Part shown: positions 16,379-24,430 of the stretch, piece by piece
How the letters are laid out: each line of letters starts with the position of its first letter
Position numbering within the stretch: position 1 is the first letter of the stretch
Assembly: GCF_002506585.1 (NCBI RefSeq)
Contig: NZ_DAXW01000009.1
Span: 471,406-535,405 of the forward strand
Origin: Methanoculleus sp. UBA430
Lineage (GTDB): Archaea > Halobacteriota > Methanomicrobia > Methanomicrobiales > Methanoculleaceae
DNA: 64,000 nucleotides
Direction: 5' to 3'
Position numbers and translations under genes: made by a program
Notes under the pieces: generated by a model
What the model was told of the DNA's origin: nothing
What the model saw: the letters and a program-made list of their open reading frames with translations, nothing else
The model's database searches: none

Positions 16379-19300
16379 TCACGGAGCCCCCGGATCTTTC
16401 AGTCCACCCCTGGGGAGGTCTGCATGGCATTCGGCGATCGCATACGGCAAGACGGTCACGTCCCCGATCGTCCTTGACCCGTATTCCCCCACCACCTTCA
16501 CCGTGTAACTGCCGATGCCGAGGTAGTGGAAGGTGTGGGGCGTCTTCTCCCCGGTGTCCCGGCCGTAGAGGTGTATCTCGGCACCCGACGGTGTGCTCGA
16601 GACGTTAAGCGATCCCCAGGTGTAGGGTTCGAGGATGACCTTCATCGTGGCGTCGCAGGCGTCCCCACGGTTGTCTGTCAGGAGGAACTCCTGTTCTGCC
16701 GGGATATACCCGGGTTTTGAGACCAGGGCCAGGTGCTTTCCTTCCGATATATTCGTGATGACGTACGGCGTGGCAAAGCCTGTCCGGAACCCGTCGATCG
16801 ATATCGCCGCACCCGACGGCACCGATGTCACGAGAACGCTGCAGGGTGCATCGGAGAATGCGGCGTTCACGGTATCGTTCGACTCGACGGTGGCAGGTAT
16901 CCTGTAACTCCGGTAACCTCCATTGTCGTCGCGAACGGTGATGTACGATCCCCCGACCCCTCTGATATCGACATTCTTCGGGAGCCGGTCGCCCAGGTAC
17001 CTGCCGTTGATCGAGAAGGGTTTCCTCGCATACTCATTCGACTCGAAACGGATCGAGCGCACCAGGTCAGGGTTGCCGCTCGTGAACGTCACCGGGGTTA
17101 TGCTGTTCTTTTCAACCCAGGTCAGCTCTCTATCGGACTCGAACGCGATCTTCGTTGCCTGCACCTTGATGGTATGCCGCCCCTCCTTCAGCCCGTAGAT
17201 AACCACAGGGGTTTTCTGGTTCGCCTTGTAGTTGTCGACGCGGATCTCCACGCCGTCCGGGGACGATTGGACGTAGACGCCGCCGTGGCAGTTCTGGTTC
17301 CAGTCAGGGAGCGGACCCGGGGAGGCCGCTCCGGCCGCCGGAAGTTCGATCAGGATCTCGTCGTCGCGATCGAGCGCGATCGCCCGTTCCTCAGGTCCGC
17401 CGCTGTCCGTGTACACCCGGACGGTATGGTTGCCGCCCGGGAGCGACGCAAAGGCTGCCGGCGTCGTCTTCCCGGTATACTCTCCGTCGAGGTCGACGAG
17501 CGCGCCCGGCGGGTCGGAGAGCACCGAGAGGGTAAACTGCATCCGGGTGATATCGACGGTTGGTACCGGCGCGGGTGTTGCCGGCACCGGATCGGGGGCG
17601 AGCACGGGCTCCGGCACCGGGGGAGAACCGGCGGGGATGATGCCGAACAAGGCGAAGAACGCCATGACGGCATCGAGTACCCCTGAGAACGGGGCAGACG
17701 CCGCCGCGATATGCCCGAAGGCGAGCATGAGCGGGTTTTCTGTGGTTCCGTCAATTTTTCCCGGCGCACCCGAGACTACGGGGGTGGCCGTCTTCACCGG
17801 GGTCGCCGTCGCGGCGGGGGTGGGCTCGGCCTTCTTCCCGGAGATTGCAAAGAGGGAGAAGCCGGGGGAAGCGGCCTCGTAGGTGTGGGTGCCGTTGACG
17901 GTGCCGGTCCACCGGGTTTTAAGGGGGGTCCAGGTCCTGTTGTATCGGTACAGGGTGAGGTCGTCGATATCGATCCTGTTCTCCCGTATCCAGGTGTCGG
18001 GGACGCTGAACCGGAACACGGCCTCGTTGACGGTGACGTTTGCGCCGCCGGAGGTGATGTTGTAGTACCGGTAGACCTCTCCGGGCGGTTCGGGGACCTC
18101 TTCAGGCAGGCCGGTTGGTTCGCAGGAGACGGTCAGGTTTTCCGGGATCTCCGGCGCGGAGATGACGATCTCTTCGATGTCGGGCACCCCGGGCCGGAAG
18201 GTCCGGTTCTCGAAGATCTCTCCGGCGAATTCATCAGGGGTTGCGGTGGTGTTCTCGGGGACCGGGGTGGCGGTCTCAGATGAATCGGAACCCCCGCCGC
18301 CGCCACCCGGTACGCTGCCCGAACTCGCCGTGATGTATTTCGCCCTGGTTACGCTGTTGCTGCCGGCGGGGTAGGCGACCGTCAGGGTGACGTCGTAGGT
18401 GCCCGCCGTCTCGTAGGTGTGGGTCGGGTTCTGTTCGTCGGAGGTTTCGCCGTCGCCGAAGTCCCATTCCCATGCGGTCGGTTTTCCGTCGGAGGCGTCG
18501 GTGAAGTCGACGGTCAGGGGAACGGCGCCCGACGTGACGCTGGCCGTGAAGCCTGCAACTCCGGCGGTCACCGTGTTCTCGGTGCTGTCGCTCCCGGCGG
18601 CGTTCGTGACGGTGAGGGTAACGGTATAGGTGCCGGGGACGGTGTAGGTGTGGACCGGGTTTTTCTCGGTCGAGGTGCTCCCGTCGCCGAAATCCCATTT
18701 CCATGTGGTCGGGACGCCTTCTGATGCGTCGGTGAACCTGACGGCGAGGGGGAGAGCGCCCGAGGTCACGTTCGCGGTGAAGCCGGCAAACGGTGGTTCA
18801 GGGGGGTCCTCCTGGCTGTAGATCCGGATCTCGTTGACCCATTTGGGAGAGGTGCCGGCGGCCGAAGGGTAGTCGCCGCCGTAACACCAGTATTCTTCGC
18901 TCCAGCACTCTTTCATGTCGGTGTTGCCGAAGACGTGCCAGCCCCAGGGATTCGTGGAGGTGTCGGCGAAGAAGATCAGGCGCATGCCGGCGACGTACCC
19001 GGTATCGGGATAGCCCTGGCCCTGCTCCTTTCCTTTCTCCGCGTCGGGCCCCTCTTTTGCGCCGCTGTACCAGCAGAGGACGGCCGGGCCCTGGCGCGGG
19101 TCAGGTTCGTAGATGAGCGAATAAGGGTAGGATCTTCTGAAACCGTCGCTGCTGCGTACGTTGATCGTGTCTCCTTCTTTCGCGCCGCCGATGTAGTCGC
19201 AGATGTCTTTGATGTCGGTCCCCTTGACCGCCCCGTAGTCTCCCTTGTAGAGGATGCTGATTTTGATGCCCTCATCCGGGTTCCAGGGATCATAGGGTTC

Positions 19301-19567
19301 GCCGGGACGCTCCTCTTCCCAGACTCCTTCAAAGACCGGGCCCTGGTGGTAGTAGCGGGTGACGCCGTCGCCCTGGATCGGGAGGTTCTTCTCCAGCCAG
19401 TGATAGTCGACAGTCGTCTCGTTCAGGACGGTCACCTCATCGTTTGCATACTTTACGACGTGCACCTCGGTGGTGGTGTAACCTGAGGCCAGCACCGGCG
19501 CCGGCAGCACGAAGGCCGCCAGCATCAGCACCACGAGGATGATAATTGCCTGTTCCGATCGTTTCAT
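16379..19567 (-). CDS. Large secreted protein: DUF3344, two PKD, PGF-pre-PGF-like and PEGA domains
   Basis: 1062 residues from ATG 19567. Order: signal peptide (1-28), DUF3344 (about 30-250), PKD (about 258-335 and 338-415, with DFGDGSTSTEKNPVHTY and DFGDGETSDEQNPTHTY), a PGF-pre-PGF-like domain (about 450-600), a hydrophobic stretch with a Pro-rich spacer (about 615-680), then several PEGA-type beta domains to the end (SDPPGALVDLDGEYTGKTTP, SSPDGVEIRVDNYK, SVPSGAAISIDGFRTGFATP, STPSGAEIHLYGRDTGEKTP). PKD and PEGA modules occur in cell-surface proteins and mediate protein or polysaccharide contacts. It probably has its own promoter; the start shares the 15-base leader with 15125-16039 and 24431-27964. 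Confidence 0.9.
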   Translation of the reverse strand: MKRSEQAIIILVVLMLAAFVLPAPVLASGYTTTEVHVVKYANDEVTVLNETTVDYHWLEKNLPIQGDGVTRYYHQGPVFEGVWEEERPGEPYDPWNPDEGIKISILYKGDYGAVKGTDIKDICDYIGGAKEGDTINVRSSDGFRRSYPYSLIYEPDPRQGPAVLCWYSGAKEGPDAEKGKEQGQGYPDTGYVAGMRLIFFADTSTNPWGWHVFGNTDMKECWSEEYWCYGGDYPSAAGTSPKWVNEIRIYSQEDPPEPPFAGFTANVTSGALPLAVRFTDASEGVPTTWKWDFGDGSTSTEKNPVHTYTVPGTYTVTLTVTNAAGSDSTENTVTAGVAGFTASVTSGAVPLTVDFTDASDGKPTAWEWDFGDGETSDEQNPTHTYETAGTYDVTLTVAYPAGSNSVTRAKYITASSGSVPGGGGGGSDSSETATPVPENTTATPDEFAGEIFENRTFRPGVPDIEEIVISAPEIPENLTVSCEPTGLPEEVPEPPGEVYRYYNITSGGANVTVNEAVFRFSVPDTWIRENRIDIDDLTLYRYNRTWTPLKTRWTGTVNGTHTYEAASPGFSLFAISGKKAEPTPAATATPVKTATPVVSGAPGKIDGTTENPLMLAFGHIAAASAPFSGVLDAVMAFFALFGIIPAGSPPVPEPVLAPDPVPATPAPVPTVDITRMQFTLSVLSDPPGALVDLDGEYTGKTTPAAFASLPGGNHTVRVYTDSGGPEERAIALDRDDEILIELPAAGAASPGPLPDWNQNCHGGVYVQSSPDGVEIRVDNYKANQKTPVVIYGLKEGRHTIKVQATKIAFESDRELTWVEKNSITPVTFTSGNPDLVRSIRFESNEYARKPFSINGRYLGDRLPKNVDIRGVGGSYITVRDDNGGYRSYRIPATVESNDTVNAAFSDAPCSVLVTSVPSGAAISIDGFRTGFATPYVITNISEGKHLALVSKPGYIPAEQEFLLTDNRGDACDATMKVILEPYTWGSLNVSSTPSGAEIHLYGRDTGEKTPHTFHYLGIGSYTVKVVGEYGSRTIGDVTVLPYAIAECHADLPRGGLKDPGAP

Positions 19568-19881
19568 GGGATTCAACTCGCGCCTTCGGGTAGATGGGAT
19601 TTTCAAGCGATGCCGGGATACGTTGCCCGGAAGTCAAATTAGTTTGGTTTACTTAATCGATTTTTCAACGTTGTTAATCTAAATAACTCATCAGGGTTTT
19701 CGTAACCTGCGTCTACGCCGCTCTTTACCCCCGGAGAGGATCGGAGGCAGGGCGACGACTCGATTGTTTCGGGAGGCCGGCCTCCTGCCGGGGTTACCGG
19801 CAGGAGGAGTCCTGGACGCCGGTTAACCGGGAGCCCCCTGCCGGAGGGGACTCCCGCACGCCGTCACCCAACGTCGTGAGG
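19568..19881. other. Intergenic region: promoter of 16379-19567 and hairpins ending the upstream gene
   Basis: No gene is seen. 19568-19582 is the conserved leader; 19640-19692 is AT-rich with minus-strand GAGTTATTTAGATT as likely TATA region about 110 bp before the ATG. 19772-19807 holds GC-rich hairpins 3' of the 19882-24420 stop codon. Confidence 0.5.
19772..19807 (-). terminator. Overlapping GC-rich hairpins after the metallophosphatase gene
   Basis: CCTCCTGCCGG (19781-19791), loop GGTTA and CCGGCAGGAGG (19797-19807) form a perfect 11-bp stem. The partly overlapping GGAGGCCGGCCTCC (19772-19785) is itself a perfect palindrome, so the two structures exclude each other. They lie 75-110 bp downstream of the 19882 stop. 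Confidence 0.45.
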
Positions 19882-22800
19882 TTACTTCCTCGTGAAGAAG
19901 ACGTATCCTGCCGCCGCGATGATGACGATAGTAACGGCGACGAAGGCCAGCGTCGTCGCGGGGAATCCTTCGGCGGGCGGCTCTTCGACCGGCGGTTCTG
20001 CCGGAAGCGTCGTCGTGCCCGCCACGGGCGTTGTCGTCGTCCCGGTGGGTCCGGAGGTTGGTTCGCCGGTGGCCTTCCCGGTTACCGTGATGGCGAAGAG
20101 ACCGAACGCGTCGGCGCCGGCAGAGAAGATTGCGTCGCCGCCCTCTTCGCCGAGCACCTCGACCGGGATCTGCCTCCAGCCTTCATCGGTGTGCCGGAAG
20201 AGCCCGACCTCTTTCGCGGTGCATCCCTGCCCCGCGAGCCAGGCGGTCGGCACTGCGAACCGGAGCTGGAGGGCGCTGAAGTTCCCGGCTGCCGCTTTGT
20301 AGAGGTTGGTCTCGATGTACTGGTAGACCGTGCCTGCCGGGGCTTCGGCATCCCGCGGGAGCGAGCCCTTTTCCACGGTCACCATGACTTCTTCGACATC
20401 GTCGTCCGCGGTGAGGACGATCGCCGTGATTGCCGTCCTGTCCATCGGGAAGGTGACGCTATCGCCTATCTTGAGGTTGCTTGCCGCACCGACCGATGCC
20501 TGGGAACTGCCGCCGCCGCTGCTCCCGGAGGAGGCGGGGGCCGGCGCGGGACCGGCCACAGCGCCGATCGCGAACGCGGAGAAGCCTTTCGGGGAGACGG
20601 CGCTAAAGACCATCATGCCGTTCTCCATCCCTTCGTAGGTGGTATTCAGCACCTCGCGGGTGCCGTCGTCGCCCAGCCGGAAGACCCGGACGGCATCGAC
20701 GCCGCCGTTGGCGTCCACCCACGCCGGTGAGGCCGTCAGCCGCAGGACGGCATCGTAGATGGTGTCGTTCCCGGTGAGGTTGGTCTTGGTGAAATAGACC
20801 GCGTAGGCGATGCCGACGATCTCGAGGTTCTCGTCCTTTGCCGCGAGGACGAACGCCGTATTCGCCGTGTCGCCCGGCTGATCGTAGATCGACGCCGTGA
20901 TACCGAGCGCGGGGTTGTAGCCGTTCATCTCGGCCTCAAAGGATACCGAGACGTTGCCGGCGTTGCCGACCGTGGCGTTGACGGGAGCGGACTCCAGGTG
21001 GACGCCGGTGACGTTGCCGGTCGATACGCTGCCGTTGATGGTGAGCCCGTCGGTCCGGATGGTGACGTTGAGGCCGCCGCTCTGCAGGAGGATGTCGTTA
21101 CCGGTGACGTTGCCGGTCCCGGCGGTGGCGTTGAAGGTCACCTGCTGCCCGCCGCCCTCTCCGGTAGTGACGTTGACTGCACCATTGCCGAGGGTGAAGT
21201 TCTCCGCCGCCTGCGGGGGTGCCGCCGGGATCTCCTGAACGGTGACGATGCCGGTCGCGCTGCTGCTCCCGGCAGAGTTCGCGGCCGTCAGGGTGACGGT
21301 GTAGATGCCCGCGGCCGTGTAGGTGTGGACCGGGTTCTGCCCGGCGGAGGTCGCCCCGTCGCCGAAGGTCCAGGACCAGGCAGTCGGGTTCCCCGTTGAG
21401 GCGTCGGTGAACCGGACGGCGAGCGGCACGTTGCCGCTCGTGACGTTTGCCGCAAAGCCGGCAACCGGGGTGGGGCCGGCGGGTTTTTCGGTTACGGTGA
21501 CGATCTTCGTCGCGCTGTCGCTCCCGGCGGCATTCGTGACGGTGAGGTTGACGGTGTAGGTGCCCGCGGCCGTGTAGGTGTGGACCGGGTTCTGCCCGGT
21601 CGAGGTCGCCCCGTCGCCGAAGGTCCAGGCCCAGGAGTCCGCACCGGTCGAGGCGTCGGTGAAGGCGACCGCGAGCGGTGCGTCGCCGGACGTGACGTTA
21701 GTGGTGAAGTTCGCGACCGGTGCAACCGGCCCGGTCGGCTGGAGGTCGACGTGCAGTTCGACGACGTAGATCGAGTTCTCGACCGTCGGGAGGTCCCAGG
21801 AGCCGAACTGGCTCGTGTCGCCGAACCAGATGTAGTAGGTGCCGGACCCGGCGATGTAGCCGTTCAAGGCTTTCTTGAACTTCTTGTCATCACCGGTCCC
21901 GATGGTCTCGTAGAACTTCCACTTGTAGTCGTCGCCGAAGTTCCGGGTCGGGTAGGTGACGCCGTCCATCGTGAGGGTCAGGAGCGGTTTTCTGTCGCTG
22001 TAGCCCGCGTCGCTGTCGGCGTAGGTATAGGTGTACCCGGCGGCGGCGAGGATGTTGAAGAACGTGTTGCCGCCGTAGCTGACGTTGTCGACGAGGATCG
22101 GCTCGTCGGCGTAGACCGTGACGGAGGTGTTGAAGATGATCGGGTCGGGTTTGGTGACGACGATATCGGTCTGTGCCGAGGAACTCCCGTGCTCGTTGCT
22201 CACCGTCAGGTTGACGGTGTAGGTGCCGGCCCTGCCGTAGGTGTAGTTAACGTCCTGGCCGGTGACGCTGCCGCCGTCGCCGGTCTCCCAGGTGTAGGTC
22301 AGACCGGCACCGGTGGCGGTTGCCGCGAACTGAACAGGAAGACCGATCTCATAGGTGCTGCCCGGGGCCGGGGAGACGATCGTCACGCCGGTCGGGGCGT
22401 CGCCTCCGCCACCGGATTCGGTCACGGTGACGATGAGGGTCCGGGCGTTGTTCGTGCGGTTGATGTCCGGGACCTCCGCAGCCGGGTCGACCGCAAGGGC
22501 GAGGGTCGTTTCGCCGGCGGCTGCCGGGGTCCAGGTGAAGGAGACCTTCGCGGTCTCGCCGGGAGCAAGCGCGCCGACGGCGGCGGTGCCGATCCCGGCG
22601 GAGCCTGCGGTGAGGGTCGCGGTGCAGGCGCCGGAGGCGGCATCCCCGATGTTCTCGACGGTCCCGTTGACGCTACAGGCGGTCCCGACGACTGCGCCGC
22701 CGGGGACGGTCAGCCCAACGGCCGCAAGGTCGGCCCGGGGCGGGCGGGTCATGGTGTAGGTCTCAAAGACGCTGCCCGGCGGGTAGACTTCGAGGACGTT

Positions 22801-24420
22801 GGCGTCGTCGGAGAGCCGGGCAACCCTGACGAACCCGGCGACGGCAGTTCCGTTCGGGTGCAGGGTGACCTTCGTGTAGCCGAGGGTGCCCTCGAGGCTG
22901 GTCTGGTAGCCTTCGGGCCTCTCGTCGCCGAGCCGGTAGAGCGGGCCTGCGCCGGTGCCGGCAACGACGTAGTTGATGCCGTCGACGAGGTAGCGCTCGT
23001 AGGCGTGGACGTGGCCGTTGAAGACGGCCGAGACGCCGGCATTCTTCATGGTCTCGCCCCACGTGCGCAGGAGGATCCAGCCCCCTGTGCGTTCGGGGGT
23101 GGAGGAGTAGGGCGGGTGGTGATGGGCGACGAACTTCCAGGCCGCGTCTGAATCCAGGTCGTCTTTGAGCCAGACGGATTCACGGTTGATATCGACCCAG
23201 TTGTTGTCGTCGAGGATGGCGAATTGGGCGTCCGAACAGGTGAAGGAGTATCGCTGGGGCAACCCGAAATTCTCGTAGTAGGCGGTATGGTTCTTCTCGT
23301 GGTTGCCCATCGCGGTGTAGATGGTGGTGTTTCCGAGCATCCGCCCGCTGTTCCTGAAAAAGTCGTTCCACTCGCCCGCGCTCTCGACGCCGTTGACCTG
23401 GTCGCCGGTGTGCAGGACGAAGAGCGGGTCCTCATCGGCGATCCGGTCGGCGACGAGCTTGATGTTCGCCGGCCTCTGGGTGTCGCCGTAGACGATGAAG
23501 GTGAATCCGCCGTCTTCGGGGAACGTCCGGAAGGTGTGGTCGCCCGTGGTCGTGTTGCTCGCGGCGACGCGGTAGTGATAGAGGGTGTCGGGGGCGAGGT
23601 TCTCAAGCGCGACGCGGTGGAACGCGGTTTCTGCCGTGTCGGCGACGGATTTCTCGTATCCACCGTTTGCGCTGTAGTAGGCGTCGTCGGCGTACTCGAC
23701 GGTGCCGGCGACGGGCTCCTGCGCCATCCAGTTGATGAAGGTCGCCGTCGTGGTGGTGCCGGTGAGGTACGGGCCGCGGACGATCTCTACCCCGCCGATC
23801 TCCCGGACGGTGATGACCGCCGTCGTGCTGCTGCTCCCGGCGGCGTTCGCGACCGTGAGGTTCGCGGTGTAGGTGCCAGGCGCCGTGTAGGTGTGGGTCG
23901 TATTCCGGTCGGTCGCGTTCGCGCCGTCGCCGAAGTTCCAGGACCAGGCGGTAACGTACCCTGTCGAGGTATCGGTGAACCGGACGGTGAGCGGCGCCGG
24001 GCCGGAGGTGACGTTCGCCGTGAACTTCGCGGTCGGTGCCGTCACGGGCGCCTTAACGGACAGGTCGAGGCGGATCACTGCGCCGGGCGTGAACGGAGCG
24101 GTCTGCTCCGCTGCCGCCCCGGCGACGAAGAACGCTATCGTCTCTCCTTTCAGGTCGGAGGTCGCCGTCACGAGCAGGCGGTTCCCCAGGCTCCAGTCGG
24201 GATCGCCGTATCTTCCGGCATCCGCCACCTCGACGGAGCCGTACGCGGTATCCCCTATCTTCGCGGTGATGACGGTCCCGGCGGGTGCGGGAGAGTCGCC
24301 GATCGTTACGTTCCCGTAGAATTCATGGGGGAGAGCAGGGGGTGCACTCCCGGCCGCCGCCGCCGCACAGGCGATGAGGCTGATGAGGAGGACCAGTGCA
24401 ATACCGTGCTGTGGTTTCAC
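19882..24420 (-). CDS. Giant secreted purple-acid-phosphatase-like protein with PKD, CARDB and C-terminal anchor
   Basis: 1512 residues from GTG 24420, chosen because AGGTGA lies 5 bases upstream. Order: signal; an 'ELYG/EFYG' beta domain (about 25-115) shared with 28101-29129; PKD; fibronectin-like domain; metallophosphatase (about 290-500) with GDTQ, HTGDQVNG, MGNHEKNH, HHHPPYS and GHVHAYER, the full purple-acid-phosphatase-type metal set; CARDB (about 520-625); PKD; a 145-residue domain nearly identical to one in 29911-33861; two PKD; a beta-rich Asn/Thr domain; a PGF-pre-PGF-like domain; Thr/Pro linker; and final helix EGFPATTLAFVAVTIVIIAAAGYVFFTRK-type anchor. Likely a surface phosphoesterase for scavenging phosphate or editing polymers. 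It starts 10 bp after the upstream gene. Confidence 0.9.
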   Translation of the reverse strand: MKPQHGIALVLLISLIACAAAAAGSAPPALPHEFYGNVTIGDSPAPAGTVITAKIGDTAYGSVEVADAGRYGDPDWSLGNRLLVTATSDLKGETIAFFVAGAAAEQTAPFTPGAVIRLDLSVKAPVTAPTAKFTANVTSGPAPLTVRFTDTSTGYVTAWSWNFGDGANATDRNTTHTYTAPGTYTANLTVANAAGSSSTTAVITVREIGGVEIVRGPYLTGTTTTATFINWMAQEPVAGTVEYADDAYYSANGGYEKSVADTAETAFHRVALENLAPDTLYHYRVAASNTTTGDHTFRTFPEDGGFTFIVYGDTQRPANIKLVADRIADEDPLFVLHTGDQVNGVESAGEWNDFFRNSGRMLGNTTIYTAMGNHEKNHTAYYENFGLPQRYSFTCSDAQFAILDDNNWVDINRESVWLKDDLDSDAAWKFVAHHHPPYSSTPERTGGWILLRTWGETMKNAGVSAVFNGHVHAYERYLVDGINYVVAGTGAGPLYRLGDERPEGYQTSLEGTLGYTKVTLHPNGTAVAGFVRVARLSDDANVLEVYPPGSVFETYTMTRPPRADLAAVGLTVPGGAVVGTACSVNGTVENIGDAASGACTATLTAGSAGIGTAAVGALAPGETAKVSFTWTPAAAGETTLALAVDPAAEVPDINRTNNARTLIVTVTESGGGGDAPTGVTIVSPAPGSTYEIGLPVQFAATATGAGLTYTWETGDGGSVTGQDVNYTYGRAGTYTVNLTVSNEHGSSSAQTDIVVTKPDPIIFNTSVTVYADEPILVDNVSYGGNTFFNILAAAGYTYTYADSDAGYSDRKPLLTLTMDGVTYPTRNFGDDYKWKFYETIGTGDDKKFKKALNGYIAGSGTYYIWFGDTSQFGSWDLPTVENSIYVVELHVDLQPTGPVAPVANFTTNVTSGDAPLAVAFTDASTGADSWAWTFGDGATSTGQNPVHTYTAAGTYTVNLTVTNAAGSDSATKIVTVTEKPAGPTPVAGFAANVTSGNVPLAVRFTDASTGNPTAWSWTFGDGATSAGQNPVHTYTAAGIYTVTLTAANSAGSSSATGIVTVQEIPAAPPQAAENFTLGNGAVNVTTGEGGGQQVTFNATAGTGNVTGNDILLQSGGLNVTIRTDGLTINGSVSTGNVTGVHLESAPVNATVGNAGNVSVSFEAEMNGYNPALGITASIYDQPGDTANTAFVLAAKDENLEIVGIAYAVYFTKTNLTGNDTIYDAVLRLTASPAWVDANGGVDAVRVFRLGDDGTREVLNTTYEGMENGMMVFSAVSPKGFSAFAIGAVAGPAPAPASSGSSGGGSSQASVGAASNLKIGDSVTFPMDRTAITAIVLTADDDVEEVMVTVEKGSLPRDAEAPAGTVYQYIETNLYKAAAGNFSALQLRFAVPTAWLAGQGCTAKEVGLFRHTDEGWRQIPVEVLGEEGGDAIFSAGADAFGLFAITVTGKATGEPTSGPTGTTTTPVAGTTTLPAEPPVEEPPAEGFPATTLAFVAVTIVIIAAAGYVFFTRK

Positions 24421-24430
24421 CTTCTCACCT

